From contig NZ_SJPO01000003.1 of the NCBI RefSeq assembly GCF_007859935.1, forward strand, positions 454,827-518,826: a DNA stretch of 64,000 nucleotides, read 5' to 3'. Positions 43,790 through 53,600 of the stretch are shown piece by piece. This DNA is from Posidoniimonas polymericola. Lineage in GTDB: Bacteria > Planctomycetota > Planctomycetia > Pirellulales > Lacipirellulaceae. The notes beneath the pieces are model-generated. The model was not told the DNA's origin. It was given only the letters and a program-made list of their open reading frames with translations, and ran no database searches. Position 1 is the first letter of the stretch. Each line of letters opens with the position of its first letter. Both the position numbers and the translations under genes were made by a program.

Positions 43790-44131
43790 CCTAGGGCCGA
43801 GGACCCCAGGCCGTGCGGCCTGGGCGTCGGTGCTAGGTAGGCAAGGAAAGAAAATCGACGTCGCCGGTCGGTCCCGCGGGTGCGCCCTTGGTGGTGGCGC
43901 CCGTTGCAACGGGGCGGGCCCGGGAAGCTTCTTTCAGGCTTAATCCTCAGTTCTCACCACCCGTCCCTCGTTCTCTGGGGGATGCCGCGGGGCGTTGCCG
44001 CCCCGGCGGCTGATTGGTTTGTCTGCCCGGCCTCGGCCGGCCGACGCCGATCGTCTGTGTGCGGCGTGCTTCTCGCTAGGGCCGCGTCGACCCGACGGCT
44101 AGTTAGCCAGAAATTGTCAGAAAGCAGTACC
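43790..44131 (+). promoter_or_regulatory. rpsO-pnp intercistronic region with hairpin
   Basis: 342 bp without a gene. A perfect 8-bp stem CCCAGGCC-GTGC-GGCCTGGG (43805-43824) follows rpsO without a T-run, and several GC-rich inverted pieces follow. In many bacteria this region is cut by RNase III and lets PNPase repress its own message; similar use here is an inference. Confidence 0.4.
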
Positions 44132-46246
44132 TTGAAGAAAATCAGAGTTGAACGTCAGATCGGCCGCCACAACTTCAGCATCGAGACCGGCATCCTCGCC
44201 AAGCAGGCCGCCGGAGCCGTGCTGACCCAGTACGGCGAGACCATCTCCTTCACCGCCTGCGCCACCGGCCCGGCGCGGCCCGGCCTCGACTTCTTCCCGC
44301 TCACGTGCGACTACCGCGAGCGGCACGCGGCGGCCGGCAAGTTCCCCGGCGGCTTCCTCAAGCGGGAAGGCCGACCCACCACCAAAGAGACCCTCACCTC
44401 GCGGCTGATGGACCGCCCCATCCGCCCGATGTTCACCGAGGGCTTCAAGGACGAGGTGCAGGTCCAGAGCATGGTGCTCGCCAGCGACCGCCAGCAGGAC
44501 GGCGACATCCTCAGCATGAACGGCGCCTCGGCCGCGTTGGCGATCTCGCCGATGCCGTTCCTCGGCCCGCTCGGCTCGATCCGGATCGGCAAGGTCAACG
44601 GCGAGCTGATCGCCTTCCCGACCGCCGAGGAGCTGGAGCACAGCACGCTCGACCTGATCGTCAGCGGCACCAAGGACGCCATCCTCATGATCGAGGGCTT
44701 CGCCCGCGAGATGCCTGAGGACGAGATGATCGAGGCCCTGATGACCGCCCACAAGTACGTGGGCGAGCTGTGCGACATGCAGGAGGAGCTCATCTCGCTG
44801 GTGCAGCCGGAGAAGATGGACTTCCAGACCCCCGAGTCCGACGGCCTGGCCGAGAAGCTGGCCGCCTGGCACGACAAGCTCAAGGCCGCCAAGCAGACCG
44901 AGGGCAAGGCCGCCCGCTCCGAGGCCGTCAAGGCGGTCAAGGACGAGGCCCTCGCCGAGCTGATCCCCGACCCGGACGCCGACGGCGCCTTCACCGTGGC
45001 CTCGTTCAAGCACGAGTTCCACGAGCTCGAGGGCAAGGTGGTCCGCGAGTCGATCCTTGAAGGCAAGCGCCCGGACGGCCGCTCCGGCGGCGACCTCCGC
45101 GGCCTGTACTGCGAGGTCGACCTGCTGCCCCGCGTGCACGGCTCGGCCCTGTTCCAGCGTGGCGAGACCCAGGCCCTGGTCACCGTGACCCTCGGCACCG
45201 GCCGTGACGAGCAGCGTGTCGACGGCCTGTTCGAGGAGTACAGCAAGCGGTTCATGCTGGACTACAACTTCCCGAGCTACTCGGTCGGCGAGGTCCGCCC
45301 GATCCGCGGCCCGGGTCGTCGCGAGATCGGCCACGGCATGCTGGCCGAGCGGAGCGTCGGGCCGATCCTGCCGGACCACGACGAGTTCCCCTACACCATC
45401 CGCCTGATCAGCGACATCATGGAGTCCAACGGCTCCAGCTCGATGGCGTCGGTCTGCGGGGCCACGCTCGCCCTGATGGCGTCCGGCGTGCCGATCACCA
45501 ACCCGGTGGCGGGCATCTCGGTCGGCCTGGTGAAGGAGGGCGACAAGTTCACCCTGCTGACCGACATCCTCGGCGACGAGGACCACTTCGGCGACATGGA
45601 CTTCAAGATCGCCGGCACCCAGAACGGCATCACCGGCATCCAGCTGGACCTCAAGATCATGGGCATCAGCGAGGAGATCATCCGCGCGACGCTGGCCCAG
45701 AGCCGCGAGGCCCGGATCGAGATCCTCAAGTCGATGCTGACCGCAATCCCGCGTCCGCGGGCGGCCACCGCGGCCAGCGCCCCGCGCCTGGTCCGGACCA
45801 GCATCAACCCCGAGAAGATCGGCCTCTTGATCGGCCCCGGCGGCAAGAACATCCGCGGCATCCAAGAGGACTGCGGCGTGACGATCGACGTCGAGGAGGA
45901 CGGCACCGTCACGATCGCCGGCCCGGACGAGGACTCGGTCCGCAACGGCCTGAACCGCGTCGACGCGGTGACCGCCAGCGTGCAGGTCGGCCGCATCTAC
46001 GACGGCAAGGTCACCAGCATCAAGGACTTCGGCGCGTTCGTCGAGATCCTGCCGGGCAAGGACGGCCTGTGCCACATCAGCGAGCTGTCCAATGAGTATG
46101 TTGGCAGCGTGGCCGACATCTGCAAGGTGGGCGACCGCATGAAGGTGAAGGTGATCGCCGTCGACGAGCAGGACCGCGTCAAGCTGAGCCGCAAGGCCGC
46201 CATGGCCGAGGCCGAGGGCCCCGCCGAAGAGCCGGCCGAGGCCTAA
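44132..46246 (+). CDS. pnp: Polyribonucleotide nucleotidyltransferase (PNPase)
   Basis: 3'-5' phosphorolytic exoribonuclease of mRNA turnover, 704 aa, typical. Two RNase PH domains ([46 protein letters not shown]; then [34 protein letters not shown] with [31 protein letters not shown]), an alpha-helical linker, a KH domain ([18 protein letters not shown]) and an S1 domain ([20 protein letters not shown]). The start is taken as TTG 44132 (reading [11 protein letters not shown]), since no ATG is available before the conserved N-terminus; a TTG at 44114 is also possible. A strong terminator follows. Confidence 0.95.
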   Translation: MKKIRVERQIGRHNFSIETGILAKQAAGAVLTQYGETISFTACATGPARPGLDFFPLTCDYRERHAAAGKFPGGFLKREGRPTTKETLTSRLMDRPIRPMFTEGFKDEVQVQSMVLASDRQQDGDILSMNGASAALAISPMPFLGPLGSIRIGKVNGELIAFPTAEELEHSTLDLIVSGTKDAILMIEGFAREMPEDEMIEALMTAHKYVGELCDMQEELISLVQPEKMDFQTPESDGLAEKLAAWHDKLKAAKQTEGKAARSEAVKAVKDEALAELIPDPDADGAFTVASFKHEFHELEGKVVRESILEGKRPDGRSGGDLRGLYCEVDLLPRVHGSALFQRGETQALVTVTLGTGRDEQRVDGLFEEYSKRFMLDYNFPSYSVGEVRPIRGPGRREIGHGMLAERSVGPILPDHDEFPYTIRLISDIMESNGSSSMASVCGATLALMASGVPITNPVAGISVGLVKEGDKFTLLTDILGDEDHFGDMDFKIAGTQNGITGIQLDLKIMGISEEIIRATLAQSREARIEILKSMLTAIPRPRAATAASAPRLVRTSINPEKIGLLIGPGGKNIRGIQEDCGVTIDVEEDGTVTIAGPDEDSVRNGLNRVDAVTASVQVGRIYDGKVTSIKDFGAFVEILPGKDGLCHISELSNEYVGSVADICKVGDRMKVKVIAVDEQDRVKLSRKAAMAEAEGPAEEPAEA

Positions 46247-46278
46247 GCCCCTCGCTGCTTTGAATTGAGAAACCCACC

Positions 46279-46312
46279 GCCGGGCCCTGCACTGCAGGGC
46301 CCGGCTTTTTTT
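46279..46312 (+). terminator. Rho-independent terminator after pnp
   Basis: Perfect 12-bp stem GCCGGGCCCTGC / GCAGGGCCCGGC with a 3-nt loop, then TTTTTTT. Confidence 0.95.
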
Positions 46313-46316
46313 GTTT

Positions 46317-46395
46317 GGAACCGCCAAGACGCCAAGGACGCCAAGCGCGTGGGTTGGTCCGTGTTCCTTCGCGCCCTTGGCGTCTTGGCGGTTCC
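46317..46395. repeat. ACCGCCAAGACGCCAAGG inverted repeat
   Basis: A 21-bp perfect inverted repeat (46317-46337 and 46375-46395, core ACCGCCAAGACGCCAAGG) around 37 bp. This sequence type is widespread in unrelated bacteria, often around small accessory genes such as GxxExxY-type ones (general knowledge); here it is empty. Confidence 0.65.
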
Positions 46396-46467
46396 TTCTC
46401 ATCGAAGAAGCGGCCGCTTCGGGTCCGCAGCTTGGCGGCGTGGTGTCTTCGCGGTTAAATCAAGCGT

Positions 46468-47277
46468 ATGAAGAAGCCCACCAGCGAGGAGACTGTCAAG
46501 CGGCTGATGGACCAGTACGCGGAGATCGCGCGGCTGGCGGGCGGGCTGGCGCACGAGATCAAGAACCCGCTGTCGACGATCCGGCTCAACATGCAGCTGC
46601 TGGCCGAGGACCTCTTGGACCGGCCCGAGGAGGAGCTGACGCCCGCCGAGCGGCGGGCCGCCAAGCGGGTCGACGCGGTGCAGCGGGAGTGCACGCGGCT
46701 GCAGGACCTGCTGGACGACTTCCTCAACTACGCCAAGGTCCGCCGCGTGGCGCTGGAGCCGCGGAACCTCAACACCGAGATCGCCGACGCGCTCGACTTC
46801 TTCGAGCCGGAGTGCGAGGCCGCCGGGGTCGAGATCGTGCCGTACCTGGACCCGGAGCTCCCCAGCGTGCTATTGGACCGCGAGGCGTTCCGCGGCGCGC
46901 TGATGAACCTGCTCCTGAACGCCAAGCAGGCGATGCCCGACGGCGGGCAGCTGGTGGTGCAGACCCGCGGCCACGGCGCGACCGCCTCGGTCTACCTGAC
47001 CGACAGCGGCTGCGGCATGGACGACGCCACCGCCGCCCGCATGTTCGAGGCCTTCTTCAGCACCAAGCCGGGCGGCAGCGGCCTGGGGCTGCCGACCACC
47101 GCCAAGATCATCGAGGCCCACGGCGGCGCGATCGGCGTCGAGAGCGAGCTGGGCCGCGGCACACGGATCTCGATCGATCTGCCGGCCGTTGCGCGGCTCG
47201 CCCAGGCCGACGAGCCGGCGCCACCCCAAGAGCCGGGGTCGTCAGGCCCCGGAGCAGCCGCGTCAGAAGAGCCCTGA
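46468..47277 (+). CDS. Soluble sensor histidine kinase, NtrB-like
   Basis: 269 aa, no membrane segment and no sensor domain beyond ~20 residues. H-box GLAHEIKNPLSTIRLNMQLL, N-box LMNLLLNAKQAM, G1 LTDSGCGMD, F-box FEAFFSTKPGGSGLGLPTTAKIIEAHGG and G2/final strand LGRGTRISIDLP. A Pro/Ala-rich tail follows. Probably phosphorylates the sigma54-type regulator at 47611-49092, which follows on the same strand after 333 bp. The signal is unknown. Confidence 0.88.
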   Translation: MKKPTSEETVKRLMDQYAEIARLAGGLAHEIKNPLSTIRLNMQLLAEDLLDRPEEELTPAERRAAKRVDAVQRECTRLQDLLDDFLNYAKVRRVALEPRNLNTEIADALDFFEPECEAAGVEIVPYLDPELPSVLLDREAFRGALMNLLLNAKQAMPDGGQLVVQTRGHGATASVYLTDSGCGMDDATAARMFEAFFSTKPGGSGLGLPTTAKIIEAHGGAIGVESELGRGTRISIDLPAVARLAQADEPAPPQEPGSSGPGAAASEEP

Positions 47278-47364
47278 CTCTGGGTTCCGCCCTAGGCGTT
47301 TGGAAGGGGGAATTCGAACGGTGGAACCACAACGGCCCGAAGGACACAACGTGCTGCCGTTGCA

Positions 47365-47568
47365 GTGTCACGATGGGCGGCGGCTCACTGGTCAGCGGAA
47401 TCCCGTTCAGCAGGCATTCGTCAGGAGCGCCGGCGTCCCTGGATTGGCTTCCTCTTGGCGTGTTGCGTCGTGGTCGTCGTGTCGTTGCGGTTTAGTCAAT
47501 TGGCGGCATGGCGGCAAAACCTGTGGTGGCAACGGGTTCCGCTCACGCTCAAACTCCTCAATAATTGA
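47365..47568 (+). CDS. Possible 67-aa membrane protein (weak)
   Basis: GTG-started frame in the 333-bp gap between the kinase and the regulator. It has one convincing hydrophobic stretch (WIGFLLACCVVVVVSLRF) with basic flanks (RQERRRP, WWQR). No ribosome site is clear and the N-terminal part is low-complexity Ser/Arg/Ala, so it may be chance. The rest of the gap holds only the hairpin repeat at 47577. Confidence 0.2.
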   Translation: MSRWAAAHWSAESRSAGIRQERRRPWIGFLLACCVVVVVSLRFSQLAAWRQNLWWQRVPLTLKLLNN

Positions 47569-47576
47569 GGCCTGCT

Positions 47577-47596
47577 CCCACCCCTGGCGGGGTGGG
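47577..47596. repeat. CCCACCCC hairpin family, perfect copy
   Basis: CCCACCCCTGGCGGGGTGGG, 14 bp before ATG 47611 of the sigma54 regulator. Stem 8 bp, loop 4 nt. Confidence 0.7.
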
Positions 47597-47610
47597 CTAG
47601 CGACAACACG

Positions 47611-49092
47611 ATGCGGTTTGCTGCCGCTGGCTTCCAACCCTCGATTGCCAATTTGCCTCCCGCTGCCCCACAAAAACGAACCGCCGCCGCCGGGCCGCCG
47701 GTCAAGGTGCTGATTGTCGACAACGACGACGCCCACGCCGACGCGATGGGGGCGAGCCTCGAGAAGGTCGGCTACGACTGCGTGCTCGCCACCAGCGGCG
47801 GCGACGGCGCCAAGCTGCTGGAGCGCGACGCCTACGAGATCGTCGTCACGGACCTGGTGATGCCGGGCGTCGGCGGTCTGGAGATCCTCGCCAAGAGCAA
47901 GGAGCTCTTGCCCGACGCCGAGGTGATCCTGGTGACCGGGCACGGCACCGTGGAGTCCGCGGTCGAGGCGATGCGGGCCGGGGCGTTCAACTACCTGCTC
48001 AAGCCGCTCGACCTGCAGCAGCTCCGGGCGGTGGTCGACAACGCGGCGCGGAGCCAGCACCTCCGCCGCGCCAACGCGGAACTCAGCCGGCGGCTCGACG
48101 AGAAGTTCGGCTTCGAGGGGGTGATCGGCAACAGCGAGCCGATGCGGGGCGTGGTCGAGCGGCTCAGCCGCATCGCGCCGACCGACGCCACCGTGCTGAT
48201 CCAAGGCGGGACCGGCACCGGCAAGGAGCTGGTCGCGCAGGCGATCCACCAGAACAGCCCCCGCAAGCCGCGGCCGTTCGTGGCGCTCAACTGCGGCGCG
48301 CTGTCGGAGAACATCCTCGAGAGCGAGCTGTTCGGCCACGTCAAAGGCGCCTTCACCGACGCCGCGCGGGACCGGGTCGGCAAGTTCGAGTACGCCGACG
48401 GCGGCACGCTGTTCCTCGACGAGGTTGGCGACATGCCGCTCGCCACCCAGATCAAGCTGCTGCGGGTGCTGGAGAGCGGCGAGATCACCCGCGTGGGGAG
48501 CAACGAGATCGTGAAGGTCAACGTGCGGATCCTGTCGGCCACCAACCGCGACCTCGAGGCCGCGATCGCCGACGGCACGTTCCGCGAGGACCTGTACCAC
48601 CGGCTGAAGGTGCTGACCGTGCGGCTGCCGCGGCTGGTCGAGCGGCGGGAGGACATCCCGCTCTTGATCGACCACTTCGTCAAGATGCACGCCGCGCGGC
48701 ACAACAAGGAGATCACCGGCGTGTCGACCGCCGCGCGGCGGCGGCTGCTGGCGTACGACTGGCCCGGCAACGTGCGGGAGCTCAAGAACGCGGTCGAGAC
48801 CATGGTCGTCATCGACTACGACGGCGTGCTGGACCTCGACGACCTGCCGCCCGAGATGATCGGCGGCGACCAGGCTGCTAACGGGGCCAGCGGCGGCGGG
48901 GGCGGCGGCGAGAATTTTGGCGGCGCCGGGGGCCTGGCCGACCTGGTCGGCAAGACCTTCAGTGAGCTCGAGGCCCTGTTCATCGCCGAGACCCTCAAGG
49001 TCACCGGCGGCAACCGCGAGGAGGCCGCCGGCATGCTCGGCATCGGCGAGCGGACGCTGTACCGCAAGATCAAAGAGTACGGATTGAATTAG
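47611..49092 (+). CDS. Sigma54-dependent response regulator, NtrC/AtoC-like
   Basis: 493 aa. Receiver domain with [13 protein letters not shown] and phosphoacceptor [10 protein letters not shown], then a sigma54-interacting AAA+ domain: Walker [16 protein letters not shown], sigma54 loop GAFTDA (the family consensus is GAFTGA), Walker [13 protein letters not shown], sensor [11 protein letters not shown], and a C-terminal Fis-like HTH (EELETL-type start [33 protein letters not shown]). A Gly-rich linker ([15 protein letters not shown]) separates AAA+ and HTH. Activates sigma54 promoters when phosphorylated. Start ATG 47611 gives ~28 residues before the receiver; a later start is possible. Partner kinase upstream, mutL 109 bp downstream. 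Confidence 0.92.
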   Translation: MRFAAAGFQPSIANLPPAAPQKRTAAAGPPVKVLIVDNDDAHADAMGASLEKVGYDCVLATSGGDGAKLLERDAYEIVVTDLVMPGVGGLEILAKSKELLPDAEVILVTGHGTVESAVEAMRAGAFNYLLKPLDLQQLRAVVDNAARSQHLRRANAELSRRLDEKFGFEGVIGNSEPMRGVVERLSRIAPTDATVLIQGGTGTGKELVAQAIHQNSPRKPRPFVALNCGALSENILESELFGHVKGAFTDAARDRVGKFEYADGGTLFLDEVGDMPLATQIKLLRVLESGEITRVGSNEIVKVNVRILSATNRDLEAAIADGTFREDLYHRLKVLTVRLPRLVERREDIPLLIDHFVKMHAARHNKEITGVSTAARRRLLAYDWPGNVRELKNAVETMVVIDYDGVLDLDDLPPEMIGGDQAANGASGGGGGGENFGGAGGLADLVGKTFSELEALFIAETLKVTGGNREEAAGMLGIGERTLYRKIKEYGLN

Positions 49093-49157
49093 GCGCTGGT
49101 TGGAAGGCGCTGGGCGCTGGTTGTTGGAGGCAGCGCCGCGGCCGCAAGTCATGGCAG

Positions 49158-49177
49158 CCCACCCCGCCAGGGGTGGG
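49158..49177. repeat. CCCACCCC hairpin family, perfect copy
   Basis: CCCACCCCGCCAGGGGTGGG, 23 bp before ATG 49201 of mutL. Opposite orientation to the copy at 47577. Confidence 0.7.
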
Positions 49178-49200
49178 ACCGACCCAAGTTTGTGTTCTGA

Positions 49201-51096
49201 ATGGATTCACCCGTGATCAAGCTGCTGCCTAGTTCCGTCATCAACAAGATCGCCGCCGGCGAGGTGATCGAGCGGCCGGCGAGCGTCGTCAAGGAACTCA
49301 TCGAGAACGCGGTCGACGCCGGCGCCCAGCGCGTCGACGTGGCGATCGAGCAGGGGGGCGGCGAGCTGATCCGCGTCGCCGACGACGGCTGCGGCATCCC
49401 CCCGGACGAGCTGCCGCTGGCCGTGACCAACCACGCGACCAGCAAGATCGAATCGGCCGACGACCTGTTCCGCGTCGGCACGATGGGATTCCGCGGCGAG
49501 GCGCTGGCCTCGATCGCCGAGGTCAGCCGGTTCACGCTCCGCAGCCGCACCCCGGGCGCGACCGGCGGGGCCGAGCTGGTGGTGAGCGGCGGCCAGGCCG
49601 AGCCGGTCGCCCCCGCCGGCTGCCCGGTCGGCACGACCGTCGAGGTCCGCAACCTGTTCTTCAACACGCCGGTGCGGCAGAAGTTCCTCCGCACGCCGCA
49701 GACCGAGATCGGCCACTGCGCCGAGGCGTTCACCCGCGTCGCCCTGGCGCACCCCGAGCGGCGGTTCTCGCTCAGCCACAACGGCCGCACCCTGCACGAC
49801 CTGCCGCCGACCGACGACTGGCGGTCGCGGATCGCGGTGCTGTTCGGCCAGGAGATCGCCGACGCGCTGATCGCGGTCGAGAGCGAAGAAGACGGCGTCC
49901 GCCTGGCGGGCTACGCGGCCAACCCAACGCTGAGCCGCGCGAACAACCGGCTGCAGTACCTGCTGCTCAACGGCCGCGTGATCCGCGACCGCTCGCTGCA
50001 GCACGCCCTCGGCGAGGCGTACCGCGGCCTGCTCTTGACCGGCCGCTACCCGATCTGCTTCCTGCGGCTCGACATGCCGGCCGACAAGGTCGACGTGAAC
50101 GTCCACCCGACCAAGCTCGAGGTCCGCTTCCAGGACGGCGGCCGCCACTACAGCCAGCTGCTCGGCACGCTGCGGACCAAGTTCCTCACGACCGACCTCA
50201 AGCCGGTCGAGCGGAGCAGCGACCCAACCGAGGACGAGGCCGACGCCGGCGGCAGCAGCGAGCTGGTCAACTGGGCCCGCACGCAACTGACCCAGCGGCG
50301 GCTTGATGCATCTCACGAGGGAAGAGCCCCCGCTACCCCCAGCTCGGCGCCCGGCGAGCCGCTCACGCTCCGCCGCTTCACGCCCGCCGCCGAAGCCGAG
50401 GCCCGCTCGGCCGGCAACCCGTGGCGCCCGGCCGGCGCGGCGGCAGCCGGCTACGCTTCCACTGAGCAGCCCCAAGAGGCCACCTCGCGGGTCGACACGC
50501 CGCACGACCAGACGCCCGGCGGCGGCGCCCCCAACGCGCTGCAGCTGCACAACCGCTACCTCGTCGTGGAGACCGAGGCCGGCCTGGAGATCATCGACCA
50601 GCACGCCCTGCACGAGCGGATCCTGTACGAGCAGATCCGCACGAAGGTGCTCGCCGGGGCGCTCGAGAAGCAGAAGCTGCTGGTGCCCGAGCCGGTCGAC
50701 CTGTCGCCGTCCGAGGCGGCCGCCGTGCTCGAGAACCAGTCGCTGCTGGCGGACCTGGGGATCGAGGTCGAGCCGTTCGGGGGCGACACCGTGCTGGTGG
50801 CGTCGTACCCGGCGATGCTGGCCAAGCTGGCCCCGGCCGAGGTGCTGCGCAGCGTCGTCGAGCAACTCGTCGGCGGCGGCAAGGCGCCCGACCGCCGCGA
50901 CACGCTCGACGAGCTGCTGCACATGATGAGCTGCAAGGCGGCGGTCAAGTACGGCGACCCCCTCACCCCGCACGAGATCACGGCGCTGCTCGACCAGCGG
51001 GGCCTGACCGAGAACCACCACCACTGCCCCCACGGCCGCCCGACCGCCCTAGTGTTCACCTGCGACGAGCTCGACCGGCGGTTCAAGCGGATCTGA
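49201..51096 (+). CDS. mutL: DNA mismatch repair endonuclease MutL
   Basis: GHKL-ATPase that couples MutS mismatch recognition to strand incision; 631 aa. N-terminal INKIAAGEVIERPASVVKELIENAVDAGA, DDGCGIP and GFRGEALASI carry the ATP motifs. The C-terminal domain has the metal-dependent endonuclease motif IIDQHALHERILYEQI (DQHA-x2-E-x4-E), the ACR-like SCKAAVKYGDP and the CPHGRPTA motif, so it belongs to the nicking MutL class expected where there is no MutH. The Pro/Ala/Glu-rich linker covers about residues 345-440. Start ATG 49201 after a hairpin repeat. Confidence 0.95.
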   Translation: MDSPVIKLLPSSVINKIAAGEVIERPASVVKELIENAVDAGAQRVDVAIEQGGGELIRVADDGCGIPPDELPLAVTNHATSKIESADDLFRVGTMGFRGEALASIAEVSRFTLRSRTPGATGGAELVVSGGQAEPVAPAGCPVGTTVEVRNLFFNTPVRQKFLRTPQTEIGHCAEAFTRVALAHPERRFSLSHNGRTLHDLPPTDDWRSRIAVLFGQEIADALIAVESEEDGVRLAGYAANPTLSRANNRLQYLLLNGRVIRDRSLQHALGEAYRGLLLTGRYPICFLRLDMPADKVDVNVHPTKLEVRFQDGGRHYSQLLGTLRTKFLTTDLKPVERSSDPTEDEADAGGSSELVNWARTQLTQRRLDASHEGRAPATPSSAPGEPLTLRRFTPAAEAEARSAGNPWRPAGAAAAGYASTEQPQEATSRVDTPHDQTPGGGAPNALQLHNRYLVVETEAGLEIIDQHALHERILYEQIRTKVLAGALEKQKLLVPEPVDLSPSEAAAVLENQSLLADLGIEVEPFGGDTVLVASYPAMLAKLAPAEVLRSVVEQLVGGGKAPDRRDTLDELLHMMSCKAAVKYGDPLTPHEITALLDQRGLTENHHHCPHGRPTALVFTCDELDRRFKRI

Positions 51097-51136
51097 CAAA
51101 AGGGGAAAGGGGAAGGCGGAAAGGGGAAAGACCGCT

Positions 51137-51238
51137 GGGTGCCGGGGGCGCTCCGCGGCAGCGGAATCCCCCGAATGCCTGCGAGCCACGGCCGGTACCT
51201 CGTCGGGGGCTCCCCTGACGGGAGCGCCCCCGGCACCC
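51137..51238 (+). repeat. 100-bp GGTGCCGGGGGCGCTCC repeat, copy 2
   Basis: Left end GGGTGCCGGGGGCGCTCC, right end TGACGGGAGCGCCCCCGG then CACCC: an inverted-ended element, the reverse-oriented twin of 32200-32299. Lies 40 bp after mutL. Confidence 0.65.
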
Positions 51239-51250
51239 GCGCGACTGTAT

Positions 51251-51447
51251 GGCAGCGACTTTCGCCCGCGATAAACTCTGCCAGTTAGAGAGCACCGAAC
51301 GGGCGATAGTCGGTGTCGCTTGCGACAAGAGGCAATCGAGCCGCAGGCGTACGTCGGCTCCGCCAGACCTCTTGGGCTACGCCCACCGACGTTCGTTCGA
51401 AAGAGTCCTTCCGCTGGCCGGCCGCGGTGCGAACGAGAGTCGCTGCC
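51251..51447. mobile_element. ~200-bp MITE-like element, copy B
   Basis: Terminal inverted repeats GGCAGCGACTTTCG / CGAGAGTCGCTGCC (one mismatch). The interior is homologous to 41292-41495 (GTCGGTGTCGCTTGCGACAA, ACCTCTTGGGCT, GCTGGCCGGCCG). No coding capacity. Confidence 0.5.
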
Positions 51448-51671
51448 ACCCGCGGCCTGACGTCGCCGGTTGGACGCCGGTTCGCCTCGCCGCGACTCCC
51501 CATTTTGTTGTCGAAAGCCGCCACTGGGCGTGGTCTAATGAGGGAGCATCGCCAGTCACATTCGCGGCAAGGCAACGCTGTTCGCAGCGTCGGCCTCGCT
51601 TGCCACTGCGCGGCTGGGAAGTCGGTGGTTTTCGCACGACTTGGCAGCCGCTGCCCAAGGGGCAGAGACGG

Positions 51672-51806
51672 AGGACAAAACCGGCGGACAAAACCCCCGC
51701 GGCGATTCTCGGTGGGAAAGAGCAAACGCTGCTATACCAGCATGAAACGGATCAGGTGGCCAAGACACGGCCCGGGTATTGTCCCCTCCGCTCGTTTTTT
51801 CGGACT
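51672..51806. repeat. GGACAAAACC dispersed repeat, copy 2
   Basis: Left end GGACAAAACCGGCGGACAAA, right end GTCCCCTCCGCTCGTTTTTT then CGGAC: the same two ends as at 3335-3480. Between 51448 and 51671, and from 51807 to aroDE, nothing else is recognised. Confidence 0.55.
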
Positions 51807-51940
51807 TTACGACAACGACCAAGGCGTCGCCGGGCTGCCGTCGGCTGGCCCCTTTGCAATTGGGCCCCGGGCGAGCGAAAATAGCGGCTCCGCGTTGCCC
51901 AACGCCCCGATCCTCACCCTAGACCCCGTGCCCCTCACCT

Positions 51941-53428
51941 ATGATTTGCGTCTCGATTGGCCGGAGCCGGCACAAGCACATGCTGGCCGAGCACAAGCAC
52001 CTGGTGGAGCAGGGGGCGAAGCTCGTCGAGCTGCGGCTCGACTACATCTCGACCCGGGTGAACCTGCACCGGCTGGTGGTCGACCGGCCCTGCCCGGTGA
52101 TCGTCACCTGCCGGCGTGAGGAGGACGGGGGCAAGTTCACCGGCGACGAGGCCGCGCGGCAGACGCTGCTCCGCGAGGCGATCGCGATGGGCGTGGACTA
52201 TGTGGACATCGAGGACGACATCGCCGACAAGATCCCGCGGTACGGCAAGACCAAGCGGATCATCAGCCACCACAACTTCCGGCACACGCCGGCCGACCTC
52301 GACTCCCTGCACGCCAAGCTGGCGGCGCTCGACCCGGACATCGTCAAGATCGCGACCATGGCCCACCGGCCGGACGACAACCTCCGCATGCTCGACCTGG
52401 TCCGCACCAGCGAGATCCCGACGGTCGGCATGTGCATGGGCGACATCGGCGCGTGCTCGCGGATCCTCGGCGCCAAGTACGGCGCGCCGTTCACCTACGC
52501 CACGTTCCACCACGAGCGGGCGCTGGCCCCTGGTCAGCTCAGCTACGACCAGATGGTCAGCATCTACCGGCACGATCAGATCAACGCCGACACCGAGGTG
52601 TTCGGCGTCATCGCCGACCCGATCGCGCACAGCCTGAGCCCGCACATCCACAACGCGGCGTTCGCCAAGGCGGGGCTCAACGCGGTGTACGTGCCGTTCC
52701 GTGTGCCGGCGGACGACCTGGCCAAGTTCATCGCCGACGTGCCGAAGCTCGGCATCAAGGGGCTGTCGGTGACGATCCCGCACAAGGAGGCGATCGCCGG
52801 CAGCCTGACCAAGTTCTCGCCCGCCGCTAAGGGGATCGGCGCGGTCAACACCGTCTTGTTCCGCGACGGCGAGGTGATCGGCGGCAACACCGACTGCCAG
52901 GCCGCGATGGACGCCATGGAGGCCGCCCTCGGCGAGGTCGGCGCGGACCCCAGCCCGCTGAAGGGCAAGCGTGCGTTGGTGCTCGGCGCCGGCGGCGTGT
53001 CGCGCGCGATCATGTACGGCCTCAAGAAGCGGGGCGTGAAGACCACGGTCACCAGCCGCACCCGCAGCCGGTCCGAAAAGCTGGCCGCCGACTTCGACGC
53101 CAAGGCGGTCGACTGGGAGGCCCGCGGCCTGGGCGACGTCGACATCCTGATCAACGGCACGCCGATCGGCATGCACCCGAACGTCGACGAGTCGCCGGTC
53201 AAGAAGTCGTGCCTGAAGCCGTCGATGCTGGTCTTCGACACGGTCTACAACCCCGAGTCGACCCTGCTGATCAAGGACGCCCGGGACCACGGCGCGAAGG
53301 TCGTGACCGGCGTCGAGATGTTTGTCCGCCAGGCGGAGCTGCAGTACCAGCTTTTTACCGGTCAGCGGGCGCCTGAGGGCGTGATGCGCGAGACGCTCAA
53401 GCGGGTCATCGGCCCGGTGAAGTACTAG
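51941..53428 (+). CDS. aroDE: Bifunctional 3-dehydroquinate dehydratase / shikimate dehydrogenase
   Basis: Catalyses two consecutive shikimate-pathway steps in one chain of 495 aa. Residues 1 to ~215 are type I dehydroquinase: MICVSIGRS, LVELRLDYIS, VIVTCRREEDGG, catalytic His in IISHHNF and Schiff-base Lys in DIVKIATMA. Residues ~220-495 are shikimate dehydrogenase: FGVIADPIAHSLSPHIHNAAF, SVTIPHKEA (catalytic Lys), NTDCQAAMDAM, the Rossmann motif LVLGAGGVSRAIMYGL followed by TSRTRSRSEKL (NADP-type), INGTPIGMHP. The same fusion order is known from plants and chlamydiae. Start ATG 51941; the neighbouring gene aroK is the next pathway enzyme but one. Confidence 0.94.
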   Translation: MICVSIGRSRHKHMLAEHKHLVEQGAKLVELRLDYISTRVNLHRLVVDRPCPVIVTCRREEDGGKFTGDEAARQTLLREAIAMGVDYVDIEDDIADKIPRYGKTKRIISHHNFRHTPADLDSLHAKLAALDPDIVKIATMAHRPDDNLRMLDLVRTSEIPTVGMCMGDIGACSRILGAKYGAPFTYATFHHERALAPGQLSYDQMVSIYRHDQINADTEVFGVIADPIAHSLSPHIHNAAFAKAGLNAVYVPFRVPADDLAKFIADVPKLGIKGLSVTIPHKEAIAGSLTKFSPAAKGIGAVNTVLFRDGEVIGGNTDCQAAMDAMEAALGEVGADPSPLKGKRALVLGAGGVSRAIMYGLKKRGVKTTVTSRTRSRSEKLAADFDAKAVDWEARGLGDVDILINGTPIGMHPNVDESPVKKSCLKPSMLVFDTVYNPESTLLIKDARDHGAKVVTGVEMFVRQAELQYQLFTGQRAPEGVMRETLKRVIGPVKY

Positions 53429-53455
53429 CCGCTGCTCTCCATTCAATACAAAGGG

Positions 53456-53576
53456 GTTGCCGAGGAACGACTCAAAAACAACTTCCGCGTTTTTTTTGGC
53501 CCCCTCACCTAGCCTCTCCCCCCTTTGGCGAGAGGGATAGATTGAGGAAGTTGTTTTCGAGTTGCCACTCGGCAAC
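53456..53576. repeat. 121-bp element with 31-bp inverted ends
   Basis: Left arm 53456-53486 and right arm 53546-53576 (outer GTTGCCGAG / CTCGGCAAC, inner AAAACAACTTCC / GGAAGTTGTTTT) match at about 25 of 31 positions. Inside lie a T8 run and a CTCTCCCCCC...GGCGAGAG hairpin. Between aroDE and aroK; it may also terminate aroDE. Confidence 0.55.
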
Positions 53577-53600
53577 CGCAAGCCACTCGTTCTCACACAG

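Noticed and set aside
44117..46402. Long minus-strand frame opposite pnp
   Set aside because: Shadow of pnp; no motifs and low-complexity composition.
47365..47568. 67-codon frame between kinase and regulator as a sure gene
   Set aside because: Only one hydrophobic stretch supports it and no ribosome site is visible; kept as a low-confidence feature.
49207..51033. Long minus-strand frame opposite mutL
   Set aside because: Shadow of mutL; no domain content.
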